NCBI GenBank assembly: GCA_964386435.1
Contig: CAYLSV010000002.1
Coordinates: 1 to 64,000, forward strand
DNA from: CAYLSV01 sp964386435
GTDB lineage: Bacteria > Planctomycetota > Phycisphaerae > Tepidisphaerales > Tepidisphaeraceae
DNA: 64,000 nt
Direction: 5' to 3'
The notes beneath the pieces were generated by a model. It saw only the letters and a list, made by a program, of their open reading frames with translations, did not search any database and was not told where the DNA came from. Positions 8,814 to 17,594 of the stretch are shown here, piece by piece. Every line of letters begins with the position of its first letter. Position 1 is the stretch's first letter. A program made the translations under genes and the position numbers.

Positions 8814-9812
8814 TCACCCCAGATACCGCGCCGCCAGCGTCCGGGCGGCTGTCAGGCCGCCGGCACCCTGCACCAGCACGCGGCCGTCGGCGAACAGGCT
8901 CAGCCGCCGACCGCCGCCGGGCTCGAACCGCAGGATCGAGCCGAGGCGGCGAACCTTGCCGGCACTCGCCAACCGGACGGCAAGGGCTTCGAGGTCGAAC
9001 GGCTCCCCCGGCCGAAGCTGCACCGTGTCGCGGCCGCACAGCTCGGCCGCGTCGACGCGGGGCGTGTCGAGGAACTCGAACCGCCGTTCACCGCAGCACG
9101 GGCACGCCGGGTTCGGTTCCACCGCCACCGTGCGGGCCGCCTGTTGCCAGAGGTCGAAGATCAAGAGCCGAGTTGGCACCGCGTGCCCCAGCAGCAGCTT
9201 GAGCGCCAGCCCCGCCTGCCACGCCGCCGCCACCGCCGCCGCCGGGCCTAGCACGCCAGCCGTGTCGCACGTCGGCAGCTCGCCCGCCGCCGGGGGCGTC
9301 TCGAACACGCACCGCAAACAGGCATTGCCCGGCACGATTGCCAGCGCCCGTCCTTCGGTCGCCACGCACCCGCCGTATACGAACGGCCGCTTGGTCTTCA
9401 CCGCCAGATCGTTCAGCAGGTACCGCGTCGCCGCGTTGTCCGTCGCGTCGATCAGCACGTCGCAGCCTTCGGCCAGCGCCTCCACGTTGCCCGCGTGCAC
9501 ATCCGTCGGCCGTGCGTCCAGCACCACGCACGAATCGATCGCCGCCAACCGCGCCGCCGCCGCGTCCGCCTTTGCTCGGCCCACGTCCGCCTCGCCGAAC
9601 AGCGTCTGCCGCTGGAGGTTGGTCGCCTCGACCACGTCCCGATCCACCAACACCACCCGCCCGACCCCGGCCCGCACCAGCTGCTCGAGCACCGTCCCGC
9701 CGAGGGCACCGCAACCGACCACCAACGCTGCCGCGCTTTTAAACGCCCGCTGCCCCTCCGGCCCGACGCTGGGCAGGACCTGTTGACGAGCGTGACGTGA
9801 ATCGAGTTCCAC
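8814..9812 (-). CDS. ThiF/MoeB-type E1 adenylyltransferase
   Basis: ThiF, MoeB and HesA proteins adenylate the C-terminal glycine of small sulfur-carrier proteins for thiamine or molybdopterin synthesis. The protein is 332 residues from GTG 9812. It shows the nucleotide-binding loop VVGCGALGG, the Asp/Arg region DRDVVEATNLQRQ, DATDNAATR and TCDTAGVLGP. Two CxxC pairs (CLRC and CPCC) should bind zinc. A C-terminal domain of about 90 residues follows. An ATG farther upstream at 9860 would run through an inverted repeat, so it is rejected as start. No thiS or moaD gene is adjacent, so the pathway is open. Confidence 0.85.
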   Translation of the reverse strand: MELDSRHARQQVLPSVGPEGQRAFKSAAALVVGCGALGGTVLEQLVRAGVGRVVLVDRDVVEATNLQRQTLFGEADVGRAKADAAAARLAAIDSCVVLDARPTDVHAGNVEALAEGCDVLIDATDNAATRYLLNDLAVKTKRPFVYGGCVATEGRALAIVPGNACLRCVFETPPAAGELPTCDTAGVLGPAAAVAAAWQAGLALKLLLGHAVPTRLLIFDLWQQAARTVAVEPNPACPCCGERRFEFLDTPRVDAAELCGRDTVQLRPGEPFDLEALAVRLASAGKVRRLGSILRFEPGGGRRLSLFADGRVLVQGAGGLTAARTLAARYLG

Positions 9813-9821
9813 AGGGCAAAG

Positions 9822-9923
9822 GTAGCTGCGGCCCCGCCGGGCTGCAGTGTGTGCATCCAAAGATCAACCCGAGTCTGCCGTTGCATCAGCGTCTCCACTG
9901 CGGCCCGGCGGGGCCGCAGCTAC
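9822..9923. repeat. Class A REPIN-like element (GTAG...CTAC)
   Basis: GTAG at 9822-9825 is followed by hairpin CTGCGGCCC-CGCC-GGGCTGCAG. A 50-bp spacer and a second hairpin CTGCGGCCC-GGCG-GGGCCGCAG end in CTAC at 9920-9923. It lies between the divergent starts of the ThiF-like and YlbF genes, so it cannot act as a terminator of either gene here. Confidence 0.8.
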
Positions 9924-9961
9924 CCGCACCTCGACGACGACGCCGGTCCTACGCTGCCGCC

Positions 9962-10402
9962 ATGCCGCTTGATGAATCGCAGATGACCGACATTCTCGAC
10001 ACCGCGCAGAAGCTGGGCGACCTCGTCGCCAAGCACCCGGCCCTGGAGAAGCTCGCCGACGCCCAGAAGGCGCTCGCGGCCGATCCCGCCGCCAGCAAGA
10101 TGCTCGGCGAGTTCGACCAGAAGCTCCAAGTCGTGCAGCGCAATCAGCAGATGGGCCAGCCCGTCACCGCCGCCGAGCGGCAGGAGCTGGAGGCGATGCA
10201 GCAGCGCATCGCCGGCGACCTGAAGATCGCCGCCTTCAGCGCGGCCCAAGTCGACTTCACCGACATGCTCCGCAAGGTCAGCGAAACGTGGCAAAAGCCC
10301 ATCGCCGCCAAGCAGGGCGAGGGGCAGCCGCCCGAGCAACCCGGCCCCGGCGCCCCCGGCGGTACCCCCAATCTCATGGCCGGCAGCCCGTTCGGGGCGT
10401 AG
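9962..10402 (+). CDS. YlbF/YmcA family protein
   Basis: This 146-residue, mostly helical protein has the YlbF/YmcA pattern: an N-terminal helix (DILDTAQKLGDLVAKHPALEKL) and two further amphipathic helices containing the A-K-M-L-G-E-F-D stretch. In Bacillus such proteins form a complex with YaaT that affects RNase Y and development. The C-terminal 30 residues are Pro/Gly-rich and probably disordered. The start at ATG 9962 is the first after the REPIN-like repeat. A heptad repeat begins four bases after its stop. Confidence 0.75.
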   Translation: MPLDESQMTDILDTAQKLGDLVAKHPALEKLADAQKALAADPAASKMLGEFDQKLQVVQRNQQMGQPVTAAERQELEAMQQRIAGDLKIAAFSAAQVDFTDMLRKVSETWQKPIAAKQGEGQPPEQPGPGAPGGTPNLMAGSPFGA

Positions 10403-10405
10403 TCA

Positions 10406-10475
10406 TTGGTCATTTGTCATTTGCCCTTTGTTTTTCCCCCTGAACAAAGGACAAAGGACCAACACCAAAGGACGG
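10406..10475. repeat. Class C heptad inverted repeat
   Basis: The left arm 10406-10432 starts TTGGTCATTTGTCATTTG and the right arm 10443-10475 starts AACAAAGGACAAAGGACCAA. They are reverse complements built from 7-bp units TTTGTCM / KGACAAA around a loop of about 10 nt. The element fills the gap between the YlbF stop and the EVE start. Confidence 0.85.
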
Positions 10476-10481
10476 CATCCC

Positions 10482-10889
10482 ATGCCCTGGCTGCTCAAAA
10501 CCGAGCCCGACGTCTACGCCTGGGCCGACCTCGTCCGCGACGGCGCGACCGTTTGGGACGGCGTCACCAACGCCCTGGCCCTCAAGCACATCCGCACCGC
10601 GAAGAAGGGCGAGTTGGCCCTCATCTACCACACCGGCAAAGAGCGGTCTGCCGTTGGCATCGCGAGGCTGACGACCAACGCCTACCTGCCCAACGGCGAG
10701 GAGAAGCTGGCCGTGTTCGACATCGAGCCAATCGAGCCGCTGGCAAGCCCGGTGACGTTGGCGACGATCAAGGCGGACGAGACACTGGCCGATTGGAGCC
10801 TGATCCGCCTCGCCCGCCTGAGCGTTGTCCCGACGACGAAGGCCCAGCTCGACCGCGTGATCAAGCTCGCCCACGACGGGGCGAAGTGA
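10482..10889 (+). CDS. EVE domain protein
   Basis: This 135-residue protein consists of a single EVE domain, a PUA-superfamily fold that reads modified bases. The start MPWLLKTEPDVYAWADL and the segments VWDGVTNALALKHI and KKGELALIYHTG are diagnostic. EVE proteins are linked to recognition of modified DNA or RNA and sometimes to defence loci; no such genes are nearby here. ATG 10482 directly follows a heptad repeat. A longer reading frame upstream translates the repeat and is rejected. Confidence 0.9.
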   Translation: MPWLLKTEPDVYAWADLVRDGATVWDGVTNALALKHIRTAKKGELALIYHTGKERSAVGIARLTTNAYLPNGEEKLAVFDIEPIEPLASPVTLATIKADETLADWSLIRLARLSVVPTTKAQLDRVIKLAHDGAK

Positions 10890-10922
10890 CGTTTCTGCGA
10901 CTTGTCCGCCACATCCTTCCGG

Positions 10923-11023
10923 AGAAGCCGCGGGATGAGCGTTGCGAATCATCGGATCCTGCGCGTCGAGACGTGCTCGGTCCGCGGGGCCCGGCGATTC
11001 ACTCCGTTCATCCCGCGGCTTCT
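10923..11023. repeat. Inverted repeat of 28-bp arms
   Basis: Arm 10923-10950 starts AGAAGCCGCGGGATGA and arm 10996-11023 is its reverse complement at 24 of 28 positions, around 45 nt. It lies between the EVE and PH-domain genes and is immediately followed by CGGACAA heptads. It looks like another member of the dispersed inverted-repeat set, but the arm sequence is unique in the window. Confidence 0.7.
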
Positions 11024-11046
11024 TGAAGAAAAAGGGGATGCTCCGT

Positions 11047-11074
11047 CGGACAACGGACAACGGACAACGGACAA
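11047..11074 (+). repeat. Four tandem CGGACAA heptads
   Basis: Four perfect direct copies of CGGACAA are followed by two looser copies of GGACAAC separated by CT-rich bases. The unit differs by one base from the GGACAAA unit of the class C inverted repeats. A related run, ACGGACA-ACGGACC-ACGGACT, occurs at 41878-41898. Confidence 0.85.
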
Positions 11075-11125
11075 CGGACAACCCCCACTCTGGACAACCC
11101 CCGCCCGCCCCGCGATGCTGTGGGC

Positions 11126-11734
11126 ATGACTCAGCCCCCGCGCGACGACGCCACCGACTACGACGACGGCTACGACGCCCCCAACCCCCTCGTCCCCGGC
11201 GGCCATGCCCCCCACGCACCGGCCGGCGACCTTGAGGAGGTTTACTACGAGGGCAGCCCGCTGCTCCGCGGCGAGCTCGGCCTGCTGACCCTCTGGTTCG
11301 TCGTTGCCGTCGTCCTCGCCGGCATTGGCATCGGCATCGCGTATTATCAGGACTGGGCGACCACCGCGCTGCTCATCGCCGCCGGCTTCCTCCTCGCCGC
11401 GGCTCTGGCGTTGTTCGTCCCCGCCCTGTGGGTCCGCCGGCACCGCTACCGGATCACCAACTACCGCATCGACCTCGAGCACGGCTTGATCAGCAACAAT
11501 GTCGACACGCTGGAACTCTGGCACGTCAACGACATCCGCTTCCGCCAAGGGCCGCTGGACCGCATCTTCCGCGTCGGCACGATCACCATCGACTCCGACG
11601 ACCGCTCGACGCCCCATCTGGAGCTCAAGAGCCTGCCCAACCCCCGGCCACTGTTCGACTCGCTCAAGCAACGCGTCATCAGCGTCAAACGCCAACGCGG
11701 CGTCATCAAGATGGACATGGGCGGCATGGGCTAG
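11126..11734 (+). CDS. Membrane-anchored bacterial PH domain protein
   Basis: This 202-residue protein has an acidic, disordered first 45 residues and two adjacent membrane helices (about 55-110). A bacterial PH domain (bPH2/YdbS type) follows, beginning at RRHRYRITNYRIDLEHG and containing TLELWHVNDIRFRQG and VGTITIDSDDRS. Such proteins are membrane-associated; their ligand is not known. ATG 11126 is used because it follows the heptad array. Confidence 0.8.
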   Translation: MTQPPRDDATDYDDGYDAPNPLVPGGHAPHAPAGDLEEVYYEGSPLLRGELGLLTLWFVVAVVLAGIGIGIAYYQDWATTALLIAAGFLLAAALALFVPALWVRRHRYRITNYRIDLEHGLISNNVDTLELWHVNDIRFRQGPLDRIFRVGTITIDSDDRSTPHLELKSLPNPRPLFDSLKQRVISVKRQRGVIKMDMGGMG

Positions 11735-11759
11735 GCACACCGATTGCTGCCGGCTCCGC

Positions 11760-12095
11760 ATGCCCAGCGAGAAAGAAGAGGCGCAACACGCGCCCGACAC
11801 CCACCGCACCTACGAACGTGCAATGCCCGAAAATGAGACGCCCCAGGGCCAGATGACCGACCCCGGCCAAGGCGACAACGAGCACCCCGACAGCGTGCAG
11901 GGCAGTTTGCGCAACGACGTGGACCGCCAACCGATGACGGCCGACGACATCCAGCGCGAGAACGCCACGGCCGACCCGTCGACCACCGCCAAGGCCGACC
12001 CCGACCCCCGTCACGCCATTCCCAACGCCGCCGGCCAGCCCGCCAAGCAACCGGAATACATCGGCACCGACGGCGAACCGGAGGACCACTCATGA
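11760..12095 (+). CDS. Small acidic hydrophilic protein, unknown
   Basis: No family is recognised. From ATG 11760 it is 111 residues (90 from ATG 11823), lacks hydrophobic segments, and is rich in Asp, Glu, Gln and Pro, so it is probably disordered. It overlaps the next gene by four bases (ATGA), and both share this composition, which suggests translational coupling. Base composition of the third positions supports coding. Confidence 0.5.
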   Translation: MPSEKEEAQHAPDTHRTYERAMPENETPQGQMTDPGQGDNEHPDSVQGSLRNDVDRQPMTADDIQRENATADPSTTAKADPDPRHAIPNAAGQPAKQPEYIGTDGEPEDHS

Positions 12096-12406
12096 GCGAC
12101 CGCGGCGACCCCCAGATCAAGACCGAACCGCCCAAGGCCGACGCCCCCGCCCCCAAAGCTCCCGACGTCGCCCACAAACAGGCCCACGACGACGCCACCG
12201 AGCCCGTCGTCGACCCCGACAAAATCGACCACTCGATGAACGAGGAAGAAAAACTCGGCTGGGACCAAGCCCCCAAAGACCCCGCCGATATGCCCGGAGG
12301 CAGTGCCTCCAACACCCGCCATCCAAGACAACTCGGCCAAGGCGGCACCCTCACCCCCGGCCAAGCCCTCACCCACTCCGAGCACGACGAATCGGACACA
12401 GACTGA
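12092..12406 (+). CDS. Small hydrophilic protein, unknown
   Basis: This 104-residue protein has no recognised family. It is rich in Asp, Pro, Ala and Lys and lacks membrane segments and cysteines. The central sequence around DHSMNEEEKLGWDQAPKD is the most ordered-looking part. It starts inside the stop of the preceding small gene. The converging ppc gene ends 126 bp further on. Confidence 0.5.
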   Translation: MSDRGDPQIKTEPPKADAPAPKAPDVAHKQAHDDATEPVVDPDKIDHSMNEEEKLGWDQAPKDPADMPGGSASNTRHPRQLGQGGTLTPGQALTHSEHDESDTD

Positions 12407-12531
12407 TGACGCCTGTCTCGCGGCAGCGATGGGATGACCTGATCCGATGGCTCACGGTGATCCCCTGTCACGCTGGCAGGTGGCGACGCGGCCGTGTTGG
12501 CGTTGCGTCGCCTCATGCCGGCTAAGAACAC

Positions 12532-15225
12532 TCACCCCGTGGTCCGCAGGCCGCTGGCGATGGCGTTGACGTTGAGGAGGAGTTGGGGGAGGAGCTTGTC
12601 GTCGCCGGCGGTTCGCCATTGTTTGAGCAGCTCAATCTGCTGGGCGTGCAGGACGCGTAGACGTTCGTCGCGGAGGCGGAGGGTTTTCCACATGCGTGGG
12701 CGGCGCTCGGCGATGCGGCCGCCGCCGAAGATGGCTTGGAGCATGGCGTGTGTGCGGTCGAACTCGCCGAAAATCAGGTCGCCGATTTGCCGTTGAACCG
12801 CCGCGTCTTCGACGAGGTTGGCGTAAGCCTTCATCAGCGTGCTGTCGGCACTGGCGAGGTTCGTTTCGACGTTCGTCAGCACGTACCGCATTAGCGGCCA
12901 GTCCTCGGTGTGGGCGGCAAGGTTGTCGAAGGCGGCGGCGTCCGCTACTCGCAGGTCGTGCAACGCGGTGCCGATGCCGTACCAACCGGGCAGGTAGAAG
13001 CGGCTCTGGTTCCAACTGAACACCCACGGGATCGCCCGCAAATCGTCCAAGCTCCGCTCGGCCTTCTGCCGGCGGCGGCTGGGGCGGCTGCCGATGTTGC
13101 TCTGCTCCAACACGTCGATCGGCGTCGCCTGGCCGAAGAAGGTGAGAAAACCGTCCGTTTTCAGCAGCGCCTGGTACGCATCCCGACTCGCGTCGGCGAG
13201 TTGCCGACCGATCGCCTGCAGGGCCGGCTCGGCGTCCGGGGCGTGCTCGCCCAGGGTGATGCCGGTCACGTTGGCGACGAGCAGCTCGAGGTTGTAGACG
13301 GCTGTCTCGTGGTTGGCGTACTTCTGGGCAACGGTTTCGCCCTGCTCGGTGAGCCGCACGTCGCCGCCGAGGCTGCCGGGGGGCAAGGCTTCGAGGAAGC
13401 GGTGGGTCGGTCCGGCACCACGGCTGATCGTGCCGCCGCGGCCGTGGAAGAAACGCGGCCGGACGCCGGACTTTCTGGCGATTGACGTCAGGTTCTGCTG
13501 TGCCTCGTGCAGCGTCCACTGGCTGGCGAGGATGCCGCCGTCCTTGTTGCTGTCGGAGTAGCCGACCATCACCTGCTGGATGTCGCCGCGGAGCTTGGCC
13601 GTCCGGCGGGTGACGGGGTGGTCGAGGTACGCCGAGAGAATGGCCGGGGCGGCGTCGAGGTCCTCCACCGTCTCGAACAGCGGCACCACCGGCAGCGGGC
13701 ACTGCAGCATGCCGTCCTTGAACCGCGCCAAGCCAGACTCGCGGGCGATGACGTAGATGAGCAACAAATCGCTCAATCGGCTGGTTTGCGAGACGATGAG
13801 TGCGCCGAGGCCGTCGGTGCCGTGGTGCTCGGCGTGCTTGGCGAGGACGCGGAAGTAGGCCAGCATCTCGTCGCACTCGGTCCCGATGTTGCGGCCCCAG
13901 CGGGCGAACGGGCGGGGCGAGCGAAGTTCGCGCTCGAGCAAATCGAGCCGCTTTTCCTCCGGCCAGTCGGCCCAAGAGTCGCCGTCGGGAACCTGGGCGG
14001 AGGCGAGCAGTTGGGCCATGCCGCGGTCGTGGTAGCCGCTGTTGTTGCGGCAATCGAGGCCGGCCAGGTGGAAGCCGAACACGTGGGCCAGCCGCAGCAC
14101 CGGGTCGAGGTCGACGCGGGCCAGCCGCTCGGCCCCGACGTCCAGCAGCGACTGCCGGATCAGTTCGAGGTCGTCGATGAGTTCGGCGGCCGAGGCGTAC
14201 TGCGGGGCGTCGTTGGCGCGCGGCAGGTGGGCCCGCATCAGTGAGGCGAGCTGCCGCCAGTGCTCGTCGGGGTAGCGGACGCGGACCCGCTCGTGCTTGC
14301 GGGGGTGATCCTGGGCCAGCGCCTCCACGCGGTGCAGCAGCCGCAGCGGCGGCTCTTGGAACGTGCCGCTGAGCGACAGCCGCTCGGCCAGCACCTGCAG
14401 GTGGCGGTCGAGGACGATGACCGCGCTCTTGCGGAGTTCGATTAGCGTGGCGGCCGTGACCTCGGCGGTGACGCCCGGGTGGCCGTCGCGGTCGCCGCCG
14501 GCCCAGAGCCCGAACCGCATCTGCGGCAGCCTGGTCGGGTGGGCGATGAGCGTCGGGTCGTAGCCCGCCGCCCGCCACGCCTCCCGCAGCCGCCGGTCCA
14601 GCCCGAGCACGGCAGCGGGAAACACCTCCCGCAAGTAGAAGATTAGGTTCGCCCGCTCGGCATCGACGTTCGGCTTCTGGAGCAAGATCTCGCCCGTCCG
14701 CCACAGCCGTTCGAGGGCGGCCTTCATCTGGTGGTCGAACTCCCGCTTGTTCGCCGGGGTGGTGGCGTACTCGCGGTCCTCCAGCAAGCGGTACATCGCC
14801 CGGTGTTGCTCCAGGACGGTCGCCCGCTTCGCCTCGGTCGGGTGGGCCGTCAGCACCGGCTCGACGCGAATGCTGGGCAACGCCTCGGCGATCTGCTGCG
14901 GCGACAACCCCGCCGCGGCAAGGTCGGCCAGATTTTGCGACCAAAGCCCCGACTCGAAGTCCATCGACTGATCCGTCGCCCGCGCCTCGCGGCCCTCGCG
15001 GAACCGGGCGGCGGCGTTCTCCTCGACCATGTTCAAGAGTTGGAACCGGATCGCGTCGACCTGCCCGGTCCGCTCACCCGTCCCGGCGGAGGCCTCGACG
15101 TTCAGCTCGCCCAGCACCTGCCCGAACAAGTCGTTGAGATGGGCCAAATCGCTGTCGATCTTGTCGAACGACGCCGCGGTCGGCTCGGGCGGTTGCGGGA
15201 ACTGAGGAGGAGGTGAGGCTGCCAC
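12532..15225 (-). CDS. ppc: Phosphoenolpyruvate carboxylase
   Basis: PEP carboxylase adds bicarbonate to phosphoenolpyruvate to form oxaloacetate, replenishing the citric acid cycle. The 897 residues match the bacterial family length. Catalytic segments are present: VLTAHPTEAKRATVLEQH (about residue 125), the glycine-rich FHGRGGTISRGAGP loop, and GYSDSNKDGG. The C-terminus ends ...NAIASGLRTTG, as is usual, with the conserved terminal Gly. The first 25 residues are Pro-rich and variable. It starts 22 bp after a membrane protein gene on the same strand, so these may be co-transcribed. Confidence 0.97.
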   Translation of the reverse strand: MAASPPPQFPQPPEPTAASFDKIDSDLAHLNDLFGQVLGELNVEASAGTGERTGQVDAIRFQLLNMVEENAAARFREGREARATDQSMDFESGLWSQNLADLAAAGLSPQQIAEALPSIRVEPVLTAHPTEAKRATVLEQHRAMYRLLEDREYATTPANKREFDHQMKAALERLWRTGEILLQKPNVDAERANLIFYLREVFPAAVLGLDRRLREAWRAAGYDPTLIAHPTRLPQMRFGLWAGGDRDGHPGVTAEVTAATLIELRKSAVIVLDRHLQVLAERLSLSGTFQEPPLRLLHRVEALAQDHPRKHERVRVRYPDEHWRQLASLMRAHLPRANDAPQYASAAELIDDLELIRQSLLDVGAERLARVDLDPVLRLAHVFGFHLAGLDCRNNSGYHDRGMAQLLASAQVPDGDSWADWPEEKRLDLLERELRSPRPFARWGRNIGTECDEMLAYFRVLAKHAEHHGTDGLGALIVSQTSRLSDLLLIYVIARESGLARFKDGMLQCPLPVVPLFETVEDLDAAPAILSAYLDHPVTRRTAKLRGDIQQVMVGYSDSNKDGGILASQWTLHEAQQNLTSIARKSGVRPRFFHGRGGTISRGAGPTHRFLEALPPGSLGGDVRLTEQGETVAQKYANHETAVYNLELLVANVTGITLGEHAPDAEPALQAIGRQLADASRDAYQALLKTDGFLTFFGQATPIDVLEQSNIGSRPSRRRQKAERSLDDLRAIPWVFSWNQSRFYLPGWYGIGTALHDLRVADAAAFDNLAAHTEDWPLMRYVLTNVETNLASADSTLMKAYANLVEDAAVQRQIGDLIFGEFDRTHAMLQAIFGGGRIAERRPRMWKTLRLRDERLRVLHAQQIELLKQWRTAGDDKLLPQLLLNVNAIASGLRTTG

Positions 15226-15247
15226 GGCCGCAGTCTACGGGGCGGCG

Positions 15248-16615
15248 TCACTGGCCGGTGAACGTCTCCAGGCCCGGCAGCAACGTCACCGGCAACTCGA
15301 CGATCAGCAGCACGACGATGCTCCACAGCACGTGGCTCGGCCGCAGCCCCCAAAGGCCGGGGTGGCGGTTCTCCAGCCGGTCCAGCACCCACGCGCACCC
15401 GAGCATCGCCGGCGTCGCCAGTGCCATGATCGACCGCTGCGGCGCGGCGATGACGCCGTAGAAGCCGATCAGCAGCGTGTACCCGAGCAGGAAGCCGCCG
15501 CCGAACAGCACCGCCCACAGCAGCCCCGGCTGCCGGCGGATGCGGCCGATGAGCTTCGGCGTCGTGGCGAGGAACACGATCGTCGGAAGCAGGAAGTAGG
15601 CGCTCAGCCGCAGCCAGCCGTCGTAGTGCTTCAAACCGCCGGTGATCCGGCTCAGGCCGTAGGTGGTGCGGTCGTAGATGTCGGCCAGCGAGCGGGTCTG
15701 CAGGTACTTCAGCGGGCCGGGGATCTCCTCGGGCGGCATGTCGGGGTAGGCCTCGCGGTCGCCGTGGGCGCGGGTGCCGGCCTTGGCGTCGTCCCAAGAG
15801 TCGTACCAGACGTAGAATGTGCTGTTGACGTTGTAAAAGTAGCTGCCGAACTGCTGCTTGCTGTGACTGATGTACGGCCACAGCACGCCGAGGAACGCGA
15901 GCAGAAACAACCCCAGCCAAACCGGCTGCCACCGCTGCCGCCGGGCCTCGGGCGTCATCTCCCGCCGTCGCCAGACGCCCAGCCACGCCGTCGCCCCGGC
16001 GGAGAGCATGAGCACCGCAAACCCCACCACCAACGGCGGCACCGCGGCCTTGCTCAGGTGCGTCAGGGCGGCGAGAACACCCGCCAGGATCGCCAGCCAC
16101 CACCTCGGCCGCAGCAGGCAGCCGCCCATGGCGAGGAACGTGAGGGCCAGCAGCGTGTAGTACGTCGTCTCGACCTGGTAGTACCCGGCCCGCATCATGT
16201 AGACGCCGAACGCCGCACAAAGCGTCGCCGCAACCGCCGTCAATCGGCCCATGCACAGGAGCGCCGCGCCGCCGACCAGCAGCACGCCAATCGCGCTCAG
16301 GCCGACGTTGACGAGCTTGCCGCGGGCGAAGTTCTCCGACCGCTCGGCTCCTCGGTCGTGGAACACGCTCTGCACGTACAGGTATAGCGGCATCCGGTTC
16401 CGCTCGACGGCCCGCGTGTAGTTGCTCTCGACGAGCCGATCGACCTCGTTGACATACGCCCGCTGGTCGGCGGACTTGATATTGAGGTTGACGTAACGGG
16501 CGTGGTAGACGCCGCCGCCGACGAACAGGGCGATTGCCAGCAGCCCGGCGAGAAGCGGGCCGAGAAGCCGGGCGAGCGGCCCGCGGGTCGCGGGGGTGGA
16601 AGCCGTCTCGCTCAC
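15248..16615 (-). CDS. Polytopic membrane protein, GT-C glycosyltransferase-like
   Basis: This 455-residue protein has around ten membrane helices. After the first helix comes a loop with KSADQRAYVNEVDRLVESNY, whose acidic residues sit where GT-C (PMT/ArnT-type) enzymes carry catalytic Asp. This suggests a lipid-linked sugar transferase, but no family signature is decisive. It lies between an exported protein gene (18 bp upstream) and ppc (22 bp downstream), all on the minus strand. Confidence 0.6.
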   Translation of the reverse strand: MSETASTPATRGPLARLLGPLLAGLLAIALFVGGGVYHARYVNLNIKSADQRAYVNEVDRLVESNYTRAVERNRMPLYLYVQSVFHDRGAERSENFARGKLVNVGLSAIGVLLVGGAALLCMGRLTAVAATLCAAFGVYMMRAGYYQVETTYYTLLALTFLAMGGCLLRPRWWLAILAGVLAALTHLSKAAVPPLVVGFAVLMLSAGATAWLGVWRRREMTPEARRQRWQPVWLGLFLLAFLGVLWPYISHSKQQFGSYFYNVNSTFYVWYDSWDDAKAGTRAHGDREAYPDMPPEEIPGPLKYLQTRSLADIYDRTTYGLSRITGGLKHYDGWLRLSAYFLLPTIVFLATTPKLIGRIRRQPGLLWAVLFGGGFLLGYTLLIGFYGVIAAPQRSIMALATPAMLGCAWVLDRLENRHPGLWGLRPSHVLWSIVVLLIVELPVTLLPGLETFTGQ

Positions 16616-16633
16616 GCCGCCACTGTACCGCCA

Positions 16634-17176
16634 TTAGCGCCCGACGAGCGACGTGCGGTACTGCTTGCGCAGCGACTTGAGCCGGCCGTCGTCGCGGACC
16701 CGGCGATCGACCTCCGCCAACGCCTCGGCCCAAGCCCGGCGGGCGTCGAGGTCGGCCTGCTTGGCGGCTTGGAATGTCGGATCGGCGGCGAGCGCTTCGT
16801 TCCGCAGGCGGCTCAGCTCGCTGCGGGCCTCCATGAGCCGCAGGGCCGCGTTGACCCGCCACGGGTTGAACGGCTTGGCCCACCCCAGGTTGTCGTGCAG
16901 CTCATGCTCGAACTGCCACACCGTTCGCTGGGCCCGGCCCCACGCCGGGTCGTTCTCCACCGCCGCGATCACCGCGCGGCGGGCGGCGTGCAGGTCACGC
17001 CGGGCTTGGGCAACAGCATCGCGGGCGTTCTGGACCTGCGGGCTGCGCATCAAATCGTTGCGCAGTTGGGCCGTCTGCCGGGCGAGCGAGGCGCGGGTGT
17101 CGTAAGCCGACGACGCCGCGGCGGGGCTGGCGGCGGCGGCGAGGGCGAGCAGGAATAGGGCGAGGCGGGGTAACAT
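16634..17176 (-). CDS. Exported helical protein, unknown
   Basis: This 180-residue protein has a signal peptide (MLPRLALFLLALAAAASPAAA) and a mature part made of long charged helices with many Ala, Arg and Glu, probably coiled coil. Cysteines are absent. ATG 17176 is chosen because it begins the signal peptide; an earlier start would bury it. It heads a possible three-gene unit with the GT-C-like gene and ppc. No function can be named. Confidence 0.6.
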   Translation of the reverse strand: MLPRLALFLLALAAAASPAAASSAYDTRASLARQTAQLRNDLMRSPQVQNARDAVAQARRDLHAARRAVIAAVENDPAWGRAQRTVWQFEHELHDNLGWAKPFNPWRVNAALRLMEARSELSRLRNEALAADPTFQAAKQADLDARRAWAEALAEVDRRVRDDGRLKSLRKQYRTSLVGR

Positions 17177-17271
17177 GGGGCTTATGACCTTCCTATCGGC
17201 CGACGGCGGGGCGGGCTGACCTACGGTGGCACGCACATGCCGTGCCATTAACCGCGTCCCGGCGTCGCATT

Positions 17272-17475
17272 ATGCGTGAGCCTTATAACCGAACCAAGCC
17301 AACCCTTACCCAGCGGTTGCCGGGCCTGGTGGCGTTCCCGCTGATGGCGCTGGCGTTCGTCCTGATGCTCAAGGGCCTGGAGGGCGAAGGCCAGAACTGG
17401 GCGTACCTCGCCCCGGCCATACTTTGCGGCATCGCAGGACTCGCGGCGGTGAGGCTGCGCCACACGCGGCGGTGA
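17272..17475 (+). CDS. Small two-helix membrane protein
   Basis: This 67-residue protein has two hydrophobic helices (about 20-38 and 45-60) and a basic C-terminus RLRHTRR. No family is recognised. It is upstream of mnmG, from which a strong hairpin repeat separates it. Confidence 0.5.
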   Translation: MREPYNRTKPTLTQRLPGLVAFPLMALAFVLMLKGLEGEGQNWAYLAPAILCGIAGLAAVRLRHTRR

Positions 17476-17494
17476 GACCCGGATGATGGGCAAC

Positions 17495-17544
17495 GTTGCT
17501 GAGACCCCCACCGCTGCGTGGGCAGCGGTGGGGGTTTCAGCGAC
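17495..17544. repeat. Class B hairpin, 23-bp stem
   Basis: GTTGCTGAGACCCCCACCGC... pairs with ...GCGGTGGGGGTTTCAGCGAC across a GTGG loop, with only two G-T positions in 23 pairs. It lies between a small membrane protein gene and mnmG. There is no T tract, so a normal intrinsic terminator is unlikely. Related copies are at 8751, 37575 and 40214. Confidence 0.85.
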
Positions 17545-17594
17545 GCACGAATGCTGTTGCGGTCTGTCATCCGACGTGCCCCTAAACTCACGTC

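Noticed and set aside
17495..17544. Class B hairpin as an ordinary intrinsic terminator
   Set aside because: There is no T tract on either side, and related sequences recur in paired form and in other gene contexts.
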